This document shows positions 7,712-15,640 of a DNA stretch of 64,000 nt, one piece after another. The translations under genes were made by a program, and so were the position numbers. How positions within the stretch are numbered: position 1 is the stretch's first letter; every line of letters begins with the position of its first letter. The stretch lies in the NCBI GenBank assembly GCA_964344725.1, contig CAYFOI010000001.1, forward strand, positions 62,001 through 126,000, in the 5' to 3' direction. Origin of the DNA: CG2-30-44-17 sp964344725. Lineage in GTDB: Bacteria; Patescibacteriota; Gracilibacteria; UBA1369; UBA12470. A model generated the notes under the pieces. The model saw only the letters and a program-made list of their open reading frames with translations. It was not told the origin of the DNA and searched no databases.

Positions 7712-7867
7712 ATGACCCAAAGAAATGGAGATTGAGCTTCCGCTTCGCAGAAGCAGCTATCTTATTGGCCTGTGCACCTTCGGCGCGGCCTGACCAAATT
7801 CTTTTGTCTCGGCAGGTCTTATCAGGTCTCACTACGGGAGCCTGGCCTGCTGTCTGCGACCGAGTGC
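7712..7867 (-). ncRNA. rplJ leader RNA (L10-leader-like regulatory region)
   Basis: The transcript from the promoter at 7868-7895 carries about 285 nt of leader before rplJ. It contains partly complementary segments, a REP-like hairpin (7767-7791) and then the attenuator at 7675-7711. In other bacteria L10 or the L10-L12 complex binds a leader of this kind (the L10 leader family). I did not verify a kink-turn, so the class is inferred from position. Confidence 0.5.
7767..7791. repeat. REP-like hairpin, copy 2
   Basis: On the minus strand it reads AGGCC-GCGCC-gaa-GGTGC-ac-AGGCC, the third family feature being a G-T pair in the stem. It lies inside the rplJ leader. Confidence 0.7.
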
Positions 7868-7895
7868 ATTCTACTTTGATACTGGGCAAAGTCAA
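7868..7895 (-). promoter_or_regulatory. Promoter of rplJ-rplL
   Basis: On the minus strand TTGACT (7890-7895) and TAGAAT (7868-7873) are separated by 16 bp. It overlaps the rightward miaA promoter, so the two units may compete for polymerase. Confidence 0.75.
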
Positions 7896-7903
7896 GGTAA
7901 AAT
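7876..7903 (+). promoter_or_regulatory. Promoter of miaA, nearly leaderless
   Basis: TTGATA (7876-7881) and TAAAAT (7898-7903) are separated by 16 bp. The miaA ATG is at 7913, only 9 bp beyond the -10 box, so the transcript should start within a few bases of the start codon. Confidence 0.65.
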
Positions 7904-7912
7904 ACACATCAC

Positions 7913-8851
7913 ATGAGCGATTTACTGACACAACTCGAATCTTTCCTGAAAGAGCCCAAAGAAAAACCCCCATTAATCATAGTTTTGGGGCCTACAGCTT
8001 CAGGTAAGACAAGTTTATCTGTAAAACTTGCCCAAAAATTCAATGGAGAGATCCTCTCTTCTGATTCTAGGCAAATTTACAGGTATATGGATATAGGAAC
8101 AGACAAGATTTCGCAAAAAGAAATGCAAGGGATTAAACACTATATGCTAGATGTATGTGACCCAGATCGAACTTATACAATGGCCGATTTTCAAAGAGAA
8201 GCAACACACTCTATTAAAGAGATCCTTAATAAAGGCAAAATACCATTTTTAGTAGGTGGTACGGGACTTTACATAAACGCAATAGCTGACAATTACCAGC
8301 TCGACAATGCACCTCCAGATCCAGCATTGCGTACAGAATTAGAACAAGAACTCGAAGAAAAAGGTGCAGAAGCTCTGCATGAAATGCTCAAAGAACTTGA
8401 TCCGCTTTCAGCTTCAAAAATCCATCCAAACAATCATCATTACCTGATAAGAGCTCTTGAAATAAATCTGAAAACCAAGCAACCGAAAAGCAATCGCCGA
8501 GGCGAACCTCCATACGAAACTTTCAAAATTGGTATAGATTGGGATCGCGAAGAACTTTATGAAAAGATTAACAGCCGGGTAGACGAACAGATAGACCGCG
8601 GGATCTTAAACGAAATCAAAACACTTCTAGCAAAAGGATATTCGCGTAATCTGCCGGCAATGACAGGACTCGGATACAAAGAGTTCTTCCCATACTTGGA
8701 TGGAGAAGCAACCCTCGAAGAATGCCTGGAACAACTAAAACAAAACACTCGGAACTATGCGAAAAGACAAATGACTTGGTTCCGCCGCGACGATGAGATA
8801 TATTGGATCACCCCAAAGGAAGCAGCACAAATTAAAACTTTAGAATTCTAG
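7913..8851 (+). CDS. miaA: tRNA dimethylallyltransferase
   Basis: The 312-residue protein has the P-loop GPTASGKTSL (about residues 26-35), the SSDSRQIYRYMDIGTDK segment, DVCDPDRTYTMADFQ, the VGGTGLYINA motif and the C-terminal RNYAKRQMTWFRRD helix, all typical of MiaA. It transfers an isoprenyl group from DMAPP to A37 of tRNAs reading UNN codons. Length is normal. The last codons (LEF) and TAG stop are formed by a TCTAGAATTC-type tract. mazG follows after 21 bp. Confidence 0.96.
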   Translation: MSDLLTQLESFLKEPKEKPPLIIVLGPTASGKTSLSVKLAQKFNGEILSSDSRQIYRYMDIGTDKISQKEMQGIKHYMLDVCDPDRTYTMADFQREATHSIKEILNKGKIPFLVGGTGLYINAIADNYQLDNAPPDPALRTELEQELEEKGAEALHEMLKELDPLSASKIHPNNHHYLIRALEINLKTKQPKSNRRGEPPYETFKIGIDWDREELYEKINSRVDEQIDRGILNEIKTLLAKGYSRNLPAMTGLGYKEFFPYLDGEATLEECLEQLKQNTRNYAKRQMTWFRRDDEIYWITPKEAAQIKTLEF

Positions 8852-8866
8852 AATTCTAAAACTCTA
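8840..8866. repeat. TCTAGAATTC-type tract, copy 3
   Basis: Overlapping TAGAATTCTA palindromes cover the miaA stop codon and most of the gap to mazG. Confidence 0.6.
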
Positions 8867-8872
8867 CGACAG

Positions 8873-9241
8873 ATGAAAACCTCATTCCAGCGCTTAATAG
8901 ACATCGCAAAAAAACTTCGCTCAGAAAACGGATGTCCTTGGGATAGGGAACAAACAATAGAATCTCTGATGGAGGGACTAGAGGAAGAAGCCGGCGAGGT
9001 CCTAGAAGCCGTTCAAAAAAACGATTATGCAAATCTTCAAGAAGAACTTGGAGACCTGCTTTTTCAAATAGTAATGATAAGCCAGATAGCTTCAGAAAAG
9101 GGACTATTTACGATGAAAGAAGTCATGGATGACATCGCGCAAAAATTAATAGATAGACATACATGGGTGTTCGGCGACGACAAAGCCGAAACCGCAGAAG
9201 AAGCTCTCAAAAAATGGAAAGAAAATAAGAAGAAAAAATAA
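8873..9241 (+). CDS. mazG: MazG-family nucleotide pyrophosphohydrolase, single domain
   Basis: At 122 residues this is one MazG domain. It shows CPWDREQTIESLMEGLEEEAGEVLEA (read as CPWDREQTIESL and EEEAGEVLEA) with the EExxE metal ligands, the EELGDLLFQIVM second metal motif and the RHTWVFGDD C-terminal signature. MazG hydrolyses NTPs to NMP and pyrophosphate and is linked to removal of abnormal nucleotides or stress control. E. coli MazG has two such domains; single-domain forms are common in small genomes. It lies between miaA and recJ on the same strand. Confidence 0.9.
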   Translation: MKTSFQRLIDIAKKLRSENGCPWDREQTIESLMEGLEEEAGEVLEAVQKNDYANLQEELGDLLFQIVMISQIASEKGLFTMKEVMDDIAQKLIDRHTWVFGDDKAETAEEALKKWKENKKKK

Positions 9242-9280
9242 CTCGCGCGCGATCCTCCAACCCTATAATCCTCCAATCCT

Positions 9281-10876
9281 ATAACTCTCTTCAACTACAA
9301 ATGGGAAATTCTTAACACAGACTCGAGTCTGACGCCTTTTGAAAAAGTCTTAAAAAACCGAGGATTAACAGAGAAAGATATCAACAACGACAGTATGCAC
9401 AGCCCTTGGGATTTCCCAGATATGGAGAAGGCGGTTAAGCGTATAAAAAAAGCTATTGATAAAAAAGAGAGAATCATGATTTTTGGAGATTATGATGCGG
9501 ATGGTATTACAGGTACGGCTATTCTGGTAAGAGCTTTGCGTGAATTAGGAGCACAGGTGTCGTATAGACTGCCACATAGGGAGAATGATGGTTATGGGCT
9601 TAGCATGAAATTTATAGAAGAGTTTGTAGATTTAAGTGTAAAACTCATAATAACTGTAGATTGCGGAATCGCTTGTCCAGAGGAGGTCAAAAGAGCGAAA
9701 GAAGCGGGTATAGATACAATAATTACAGATCATCATGATATTCCGCTTAAACCCGCAAAAGCTTATGCGATTTTACATACAAAAACAGACTATCCTTTTA
9801 GCCACCTTGCTGGAGCGGGAGTAGCTTATAAGTTGGCAGAAGCCTTGTTGGGAGAGAAAGCACAAAATTACATAGATTTAGCGGCAATCGGAACAATTGC
9901 AGATATAGTGCCATTGATAGGTGAGAATAGAGCTATAGCGAAAGCAGGTTTGCAAAAACTTGCAAAAACAGAGTGGCCAGGCTTACGTGCTTTGAAAAGA
10001 AATGCACAAATATATGACCAAGATTTACTGGAGTTAGACAGTGACTTGATAGGTTATAGAATAGGTCCAAGGATAAATGCTGCGGGAAGAATCGACACTC
10101 CATACCTAGCGGCGCAGCTTTTGATTTCTGATGAGAAAAACATTAGTGATTTAGCAATGCAAATAGAAAATTTGAATAAACAGCGCCAAGAATTGGTGAA
10201 AGATGTTTTAACAGATCTATCGTACGACGAAGATAGCAAAATCATTTTTGTAATAGGGGAATGGCCCAAAGGCATTTTAGGGTTAATAGCCGGAAGAATA
10301 AGTGAGCAATCTGGTCGTCCAGTGATCGCTATGGCAGAAAAAGATGGCGTGCTTACAGGCTCAGCAAGGTCTCATGAATATTTCCATATAACAGAAGCTT
10401 TAAAAGAGTTAGACGAAATTCTCGAGGAGTATGGAGGGCATCGAAAAGCTGCAGGATTAAGCTTAAAAAGAGAAAATGCAGATATCTTGCAAAGAGAATT
10501 GAAATCAATGATGAATGCCGTAAAAATACCTCCCAAAAAGCTCAAAATAGACTGCGAAATAACGCCTCAGGAACTATCTCAGAGCTTCCTGCAAGCATTA
10601 GATGCATTGAAGCCATTTGGAGAAGGGAATGAGCCACCAGTTTTTTTGATGAAGAATATAGAGATCATAGATATAAAAATGGTAGGCACAGAAGAAAATC
10701 ATATGAAATTGAGCTGTAAATTTGGTAATAAACAAATCTCAGGCATCAAATTCAACGCTAAAAATGAAATCCCGCGGGAATTAACAAAAAGAGCTAACAT
10801 AGCAGGCAAGCTGAAAAAAGACTCCTATGCTAAAACAGGATATAGCTTGTTAATATCAGATGTAGAGCCTTGTTAA
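9281..10876 (+). CDS. recJ: Single-stranded-DNA-specific exonuclease RecJ
   Basis: The protein has the DHH motifs of RecJ: FGDYDADGITGTAIL, VDCGIACPEE, ITDHHDIP and AAIGTIADIVPL, then a DHHA1 domain with GGHRKAAGLSL, then an OB-like C-terminus ending in ISDVEP. It would degrade ssDNA 5' to 3' in repair. The first ATG in frame is at 9395. However, the same frame is open and RecJ-like further upstream (WEILN at 9302, EKVLKNRGLTEKDI before 9395), so the true start lies earlier. No ATG, GTG or TTG exists in frame back to the stop at 9266. I set the start at an ATA (9281) provisionally. An out-of-frame ATG at 9301 makes a one-base indel the alternative. Confidence 0.88.
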   Translation: MTLFNYKWEILNTDSSLTPFEKVLKNRGLTEKDINNDSMHSPWDFPDMEKAVKRIKKAIDKKERIMIFGDYDADGITGTAILVRALRELGAQVSYRLPHRENDGYGLSMKFIEEFVDLSVKLIITVDCGIACPEEVKRAKEAGIDTIITDHHDIPLKPAKAYAILHTKTDYPFSHLAGAGVAYKLAEALLGEKAQNYIDLAAIGTIADIVPLIGENRAIAKAGLQKLAKTEWPGLRALKRNAQIYDQDLLELDSDLIGYRIGPRINAAGRIDTPYLAAQLLISDEKNISDLAMQIENLNKQRQELVKDVLTDLSYDEDSKIIFVIGEWPKGILGLIAGRISEQSGRPVIAMAEKDGVLTGSARSHEYFHITEALKELDEILEEYGGHRKAAGLSLKRENADILQRELKSMMNAVKIPPKKLKIDCEITPQELSQSFLQALDALKPFGEGNEPPVFLMKNIEIIDIKMVGTEENHMKLSCKFGNKQISGIKFNAKNEIPRELTKRANIAGKLKKDSYAKTGYSLLISDVEPC

Positions 10877-11607
10877 GCTGCGGCTCCAGCGGAGGCATTC
10901 GCATCAGTTTCTCCATACACCCTCCTTGTTGGTGTCTGCTGCTGAGGCCATGGTCCGTATGTCTGAGATGGCATAACAGCTATAGTTTTAGGAACTGGTA
11001 TCGTTGTAGGATGACCTTTCTCATCTAATACAGTTTCTTCTTCCCATGCGGTTGGAAAGCCTATCCCTGCAAGGATTCTTGTGCTTTCTTCCTGGTCACC
11101 ATTAATTCCAGCAACGATAGCTCTAACTGTAGCCATTACAATATCTACAACTACTAAGGCCGACTCTTTGTCATCAATATCAACCTCACGCATTAAAGGA
11201 CTCGTTGCAAGTTCGTCAGCAATGCGACACCTTAGCACTTTAGCGAAATTACTAACCGGATTACCACTTTCATCTAAATCTTCTGCACGTAATTGCGCAG
11301 CTTTAATCAAAGCTGGATGTAAGTAATCACGCCTAACTACAGCATAACTAGGACGACCTGCAGTCCTATCAATTTTGATATCATCATGATCAAAGGCATT
11401 TTTTATAAGTCCAGCAATTTCAGAAGATCTCTGCTCAAGAGCTAACCTTATTTCATTCCGATCTCTAGTTTCACACCTTTCGTCAGCAACATCTACTCCT
11501 TTTTTACCAGAATAGCTCATGCCCCTCTCAGAACCATCAGGTAAAATTGCTACATTAGAGAATAAATCAAGCCTTTTATGTACTGGTTTTTCTGCCGAAG
11601 ATGTCAT
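10873..11607 (-). CDS. Hypothetical protein, orphan
   Basis: The 244-residue soluble protein is not recognised. It has no signal peptide or membrane helix. The middle (about 60-190) looks like a helical globular domain, with RDYLHPALIKAAQLRAEDL and RILAGIGFPTAW segments. The C-terminus is rich in Pro, Gln, Thr and Ala and probably disordered. It overlaps the recJ stop by 4 bp tail to tail. A good promoter (11638-11665) supports expression as a single gene. Confidence 0.7.
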   Translation of the reverse strand: MTSSAEKPVHKRLDLFSNVAILPDGSERGMSYSGKKGVDVADERCETRDRNEIRLALEQRSSEIAGLIKNAFDHDDIKIDRTAGRPSYAVVRRDYLHPALIKAAQLRAEDLDESGNPVSNFAKVLRCRIADELATSPLMREVDIDDKESALVVVDIVMATVRAIVAGINGDQEESTRILAGIGFPTAWEEETVLDEKGHPTTIPVPKTIAVMPSQTYGPWPQQQTPTRRVYGETDANASAGAAA

Positions 11608-11637
11608 GATTACAGCAATAATAACATAGACACTTAA

Positions 11638-11665
11638 TTTATACTAAAAACACATCCAGTGTCAA
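11638..11665 (-). promoter_or_regulatory. Promoter of the orphan gene at 10873-11607
   Basis: On the minus strand TTGACA (11660-11665) and TATAAA (11638-11643) are separated by 16 bp, about 30 bp before the ATG. Confidence 0.7.
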
Positions 11666-11754
11666 AGTATTTTCACAAAAATATTTAATAAAATACCCTT
11701 GCAATCGATTGCCCTCATGGTAAACTATCCAGCTAAAGAGCGATATCGCAAGTC

Positions 11755-11783
11755 TTGACCAACTCGTCAAAAAGATGTATAAT
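11755..11783 (+). promoter_or_regulatory. Promoter of the DHH phosphoesterase gene
   Basis: TTGACC (11755-11760) and TATAAT (11778-11783) are separated by 17 bp. A possible TTG start at 11755 lies inside the -35 box, so translation must begin later, at the ATG at 11839. Confidence 0.75.
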
Positions 11784-11838
11784 TATTCGAATACAGCAAA
11801 TCTCAAGCGATAATTCGCAAACTACAATCTGTAAACAT

Positions 11839-13350
11839 ATGCCAAGAGAAACATCAGAACAAATCATAAGCCTAATAGAAAAGAGTGAAAAAGTCCTACT
11901 TTTGCCGTCCAGCCCGCCGGATGGAGATTCGCTAGGAGCAGCATTGTCGCTATATCTCGTACTCAAAAAACTAGGAAAAGAAGTGACGGTAATTTGTGCT
12001 GACCCTGTGCCAGATGCTCTCAAATTCTTGCCTACAATCGATGCAATATCCAAAAACTTCGGTGGTGCAGAAGATTTTGTTGTTACTCTAGACTGTACTG
12101 AGTCAGAAGTAGACACAATCAAATATCAAGTAGAGCAGAACAAGGTAAATATCATTATAACTCCGCGGAAAGGACGTTTTTCAGAGAAAGACGTGACTTT
12201 ACACCACGGCGAATCGAAATACGATCTTATAATCACTGTAGATACAGGAGATTTGCAACAGCTTGGACATGTATACGAGGACAATCCGGAAATGTTCTAC
12301 TCTATACCTGTTATCAACATCGATCATCATTCTTCAAATAGCGAATTTGGACGTATCAATATGATTGATATCACAGCTTCTTCAACAACAGAGATTTTGG
12401 TCCCTGTTTTGGAAAAACTTGAAGAAAAAACTGGCCAAAAATTAATAGACCCAGACGTGGCCACGCTGCTTTTAGCAGGGATAATAACAGATACAGGAAG
12501 TTTTCAACACTCTAATACAACACCGCGAGCATTCGCAGTTGCAGCACACCTGCTCGATTTCGGTGCAAGACAGCAAGAGATCATCAAATATGTCTACAGA
12601 ACGAAGAGTCTCTCAATGCTTAAATTGTGGGGCAAAGTGCTTTCTAAGATCAAATATGACGACGAACACAAGCTAGTATGGTCAACAATTACTCAAGAAG
12701 ACCTGCAGACTACGGGTAGTACACCTGATGAATCAGCAGGAATAATAGATGAACTGCTTTCAAACGCTCCAGGAGCGCAAGTAGTTTTGCTTATAAAAGA
12801 AAAAAAACCAGGATTAGTATCCGTGAGCGTTAGAACTCCAAATAAAGGAGCAAATGCAAACGATATAGCTCAAACGTTTGGAGGCGGCGGACATCCAAAA
12901 GCTGCAGGATTTCGCGTGAAAGATATGGAATTTGGAGAAGCAGAAAGTTTTATAATCAAAAAAATCAAAGAATTTCAAAAAGGAACAGAAGGCGTATCAG
13001 CAGAACCACACATGCAACCGGCAGCAGTGGAATTGCCAGAAGTTGAAAATAAGCCAATAAATGTAGAAACTCAAAAAACACAGACAGTATCAGATTTACG
13101 CAAAGATCCACTTGCAAACGTGCAATTTCAAAAACCAGAAGTAGTCCCAAAGGCTCAACCTGGCGGAGAGGACCTTCTACTTCAAGATTTTCGCAAGAGA
13201 AAACAAGAAAAACAAGATAACGAAGAAAGAGAAGAACGAATAAAAGACATGACCAAAAAGTTCTTCAGCGAACCAGATGAAAAAGAAGTCACAGTAGAAG
13301 ACATGTTAAATCAGATCCAAGAAAACGACGAACAAAATCCTAGTCAATAA
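11839..13350 (+). CDS. DHH-family phosphoesterase (NrnA/pAp phosphatase-like)
   Basis: The 503-residue protein has a DHH domain with PPDGDSLGAALSLYLVL, TVDTGDLQQLG, NIDHHSSNSEFG and LLAGIITDTGSFQHSNT, followed by a DHHA1 domain with ANDIAQTFGGGGHPKAAGF. This is the NrnA/Orn-like arrangement that degrades nanoRNA or 3'-phosphoadenosine phosphate. A segment of about 150 residues after the DHHA1 domain is charged, Gln/Lys-rich and probably disordered, unlike usual NrnA proteins of about 320 residues. The start at 11839 is chosen because the promoter lies at 11755-11783. It overlaps yebC tail to tail by 11 bp. Confidence 0.88.
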   Translation: MPRETSEQIISLIEKSEKVLLLPSSPPDGDSLGAALSLYLVLKKLGKEVTVICADPVPDALKFLPTIDAISKNFGGAEDFVVTLDCTESEVDTIKYQVEQNKVNIIITPRKGRFSEKDVTLHHGESKYDLIITVDTGDLQQLGHVYEDNPEMFYSIPVINIDHHSSNSEFGRINMIDITASSTTEILVPVLEKLEEKTGQKLIDPDVATLLLAGIITDTGSFQHSNTTPRAFAVAAHLLDFGARQQEIIKYVYRTKSLSMLKLWGKVLSKIKYDDEHKLVWSTITQEDLQTTGSTPDESAGIIDELLSNAPGAQVVLLIKEKKPGLVSVSVRTPNKGANANDIAQTFGGGGHPKAAGFRVKDMEFGEAESFIIKKIKEFQKGTEGVSAEPHMQPAAVELPEVENKPINVETQKTQTVSDLRKDPLANVQFQKPEVVPKAQPGGEDLLLQDFRKRKQEKQDNEEREERIKDMTKKFFSEPDEKEVTVEDMLNQIQENDEQNPSQ

Positions 13351-14080
13351 GATCTTCATCTATATCAAAATTAGACGACACATTTGTGACATCGTCGTCT
13401 TCATCAAGCGCCTCCATAAGCCTAAGAATCTTCTTAGCTTTTTCCTTGTCCTTGATCTTAACAGTGTCATTAGGGACAAAAGTAAGTTCTTGCGATTCAA
13501 CTTCAAGTCCGGCATCGCGCAAAGCTTTAGCAACATCGCCTAAATCAGAAGTCTCAGTGTAAACAGACATAATGCCGTCTTCGGACTCAATATCAGAAGC
13601 GCCGGCATCAATAGCCGTGAGTTCCAATTCGTCAGAATCATTATCGCCTATATTTACAACAACCAAACCCTTAGGTTGAAACATCCAAGCGACGCAACCA
13701 TTTTCTCCAAGGCTTCCTCCGTTTTTGGTGAGAATACTGCGTACATTTGAGACAGTGCGATTCTTGTTATCTGTAATACATTGAATATACAAAGCAACTC
13801 CAGCAGGTCCATAGCCTTCATAAGTGATCTCCATTAACTGAGCAGCATCTTTATCTGCACCAGAACCCTTCTTAATGGCACGTTCGATATTTGTATTAGG
13901 GGTGTTATCAGCTTTAGCGTTATCTATAGCCAGACGCAAAGCCGGATTCATATCAGGATCGCCACCGTTCTTGGCAGCTATTTGAATAAGTTTTGCATGT
14001 TTTGTGAAAATTTTCCCCCTTTTGGCGTCGGCAGCACCTTTTTTATGTTTAATCGAATGCCATTTACTGTGTCCGGACAT
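13340..14080 (-). CDS. yebC: YebC/PmpR-family protein
   Basis: The 246-residue protein begins MSGHSKWHSIKHKKGAADAK, the YebC hallmark, with NTPNTNIERAIKKGSG and YEGYGPAGVALYIQ. The family is described both as a DNA-binding regulator and, like TACO1 and recent bacterial work, as a factor easing ribosome stalling at polyproline. The C-terminus ends in an acidic DEDDDVTNVSSNFDIDEDL tail. It is 20 bp downstream of the malic enzyme gene on the same strand. Confidence 0.95.
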   Translation of the reverse strand: MSGHSKWHSIKHKKGAADAKRGKIFTKHAKLIQIAAKNGGDPDMNPALRLAIDNAKADNTPNTNIERAIKKGSGADKDAAQLMEITYEGYGPAGVALYIQCITDNKNRTVSNVRSILTKNGGSLGENGCVAWMFQPKGLVVVNIGDNDSDELELTAIDAGASDIESEDGIMSVYTETSDLGDVAKALRDAGLEVESQELTFVPNDTVKIKDKEKAKKILRLMEALDEDDDVTNVSSNFDIDEDLID

Positions 14081-14100
14081 AGTTTTGAGCTAAAAAAATA

Positions 14101-15222
14101 CTATTTGATGGAGCTTGCGACAGCATCAGCAACTCCATCATCAAAAATTGACGGAATGATTCTATCGGAAGTAGGCTCTTTTATCAAATTAGCAAGTGCT
14201 TCAGCAGCAGCAATTTTCATATCATCTGTAATCGAGCCAACTCGATTATCGAGAGCTCCACGAAAAACCCCAGGAAAGGCGAGAGCATTGTTAACTTGGT
14301 TTGGATAATCACTACGACCTGTAGCAATCACCTTAGCTCCAGCCGAAAGAGCATCTTCAGGAGTGATTTCTGGATCAGGATTCGACATAGCGAAGATAAT
14401 AGGATCTGTCGCCATAGAAGAAACCATCTCTTTTGTGACAATGCCAGGAGCAGATATCCCAATGAATACATCTGCATCTACCAGAACATCGGATAATGAT
14501 CCAACTTGTCCACCAACGAGTTTCACAAGATCTCCCTTAGACTCATTCATCCGGTCGCGTCCTTCATGCAAAGCTCCTTGGCTATCACAAACAACAATAT
14601 GGTGAAACCCATACTTATAAAGTAATTTCGCAATAGCAACTCCAGCAGCACCAGCACCACTCATGACAATTTTCGGATTTTCACGAGGTGCAACTTTAAG
14701 CGCATTAATTAGCCCAGCCAAAACAACTATGGCAGTACCATGCTGATCGTCATGAAAAACAGGTATAGATAGCTCGTCATCAAGTCTCTTCTCAATCTCA
14801 AAACATCTCGGTGCAGATATGTCCTCAAGATTAATTCCCCCAAACTGTGGAGCAATATTTTTCACAGTCTTGATGATCTCTTCAGTATCCTGTGTGTCCA
14901 AACAAATAGGAATCGCATCAATCCCTCCAAATTTCTTAAATAGCAGAGATTTTCCTTCCATAACAGGGAAACCAGCAAGTCCACCGATATTTCCGAGACC
15001 AAGAACAGCACTGCCGTCAGTTATAACGGCAACCATATTGCCTTTGGGAGTAAGCGCATAAGCCTCCCCTTGATCTTGAAAAATAGCACGACAAGGCTCA
15101 GCTACACCAGGAGTATAATGAGTACTAAGTCCATCTTGGTCATCAACAGAAACTTTGAAAGAGACTTCCATCTTACCTTTGTGCTTGCGGTGTTCATCTA
15201 AAGATTTATCTTCGTAAGTCAT
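14101..15222 (-). CDS. NAD(P)-dependent malic enzyme
   Basis: The 373-residue protein is a short bacterial malic enzyme. It shows STHYTPGVAEPCRAI, NMVAVITDGSAVLGLGNIG, the metal-binding region FEIEKRLDDELSIPVFHDDQHGTA (seen as FEIEKRLDD and PVFHDDQHGTA), a Rossmann GAGAAGVAIAKLL motif and NPDPEITPEDA. It converts malate to pyruvate and CO2, which would feed pyruvate to acetolactate synthase. It lacks the phosphotransacetylase-like C-terminal domain of MaeB. NAD versus NADP preference cannot be told. Confidence 0.93.
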   Translation of the reverse strand: MTYEDKSLDEHRKHKGKMEVSFKVSVDDQDGLSTHYTPGVAEPCRAIFQDQGEAYALTPKGNMVAVITDGSAVLGLGNIGGLAGFPVMEGKSLLFKKFGGIDAIPICLDTQDTEEIIKTVKNIAPQFGGINLEDISAPRCFEIEKRLDDELSIPVFHDDQHGTAIVVLAGLINALKVAPRENPKIVMSGAGAAGVAIAKLLYKYGFHHIVVCDSQGALHEGRDRMNESKGDLVKLVGGQVGSLSDVLVDADVFIGISAPGIVTKEMVSSMATDPIIFAMSNPDPEITPEDALSAGAKVIATGRSDYPNQVNNALAFPGVFRGALDNRVGSITDDMKIAAAEALANLIKEPTSDRIIPSIFDDGVADAVASSIK

Positions 15223-15281
15223 AAATATTAAAAATTATTAACTACAGGTGTAGTTATAGCATCAATTGGCTGATCTCGGAA

Positions 15282-15476
15282 CTAAAACTGCCCCATAAGA
15301 TTATCAACAGCATTCGCAGTAACAGCATCATTAATCTCCCATCCGGTGTTGTAGAAATCTTCCGGCTCCTTAGGCTCTTCTAAAGAAGGTGAAACAGGCG
15401 CATTCATATCGTAATCGCCAGTACAACCGACTAAAGGAAGGATGAACAAAATGATGAATAGTACTTTCTTGAACAT
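15282..15476 (-). CDS. Small lipoprotein
   Basis: This 64-residue protein has a lipoprotein signal MFKKVLFIILFILPLVGC, with lipobox LVGC placing the lipidated Cys at residue 18. The mature part is only 46 residues, acidic and Pro-rich (SPSLEEPKEPEDFY). Function unknown. It may be co-transcribed with the SLH protein gene upstream, although a repeat-filled gap of about 165 bp separates them. Confidence 0.7.
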   Translation of the reverse strand: MFKKVLFIILFILPLVGCTGDYDMNAPVSPSLEEPKEPEDFYNTGWEINDAVTANAVDNLMGQF

Positions 15477-15534
15477 ATGGAATTTAACAAAAGGCAGATA
15501 TTATAGGGCTAAACTCAAAAAAGGCAAGTGTTGT

Positions 15535-15594
15535 TAACTAATAACTAATAACTAACAACTAATAACTAATAACTAACAACTAATAACTAATAAC
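15535..15594. repeat. Minisatellite of period 21 bp built from ACTAATA units
   Basis: Nearly three perfect copies of a 21-bp unit lie between the lipoprotein and SLH genes; each unit consists of 7-bp subunits (ACTAATA, ACTAATA, ACTAACA). It carries stop codons in several frames and is directly followed by a TACTACGGATTAC-type tract (15595-15640). Confidence 0.8.
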
Positions 15595-15640
15595 CACCAC
15601 TACATACTACGGATTACGGATTAAGTACTACGTACTACCA

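Noticed and set aside
7656..8007. Frames over the rplJ leader on both strands
   Set aside because: They cross a promoter, a terminator hairpin and a REP-like repeat, and show no protein family character.
11755..11838. TTG start adding 28 residues to the DHH phosphoesterase
   Set aside because: It begins inside the -35 box of the promoter at 11755-11783.
15535..15640. Possible CRISPR array
   Set aside because: The repeat is a 7-bp word in 21-bp periods with no unique spacers, and no cas gene is near.
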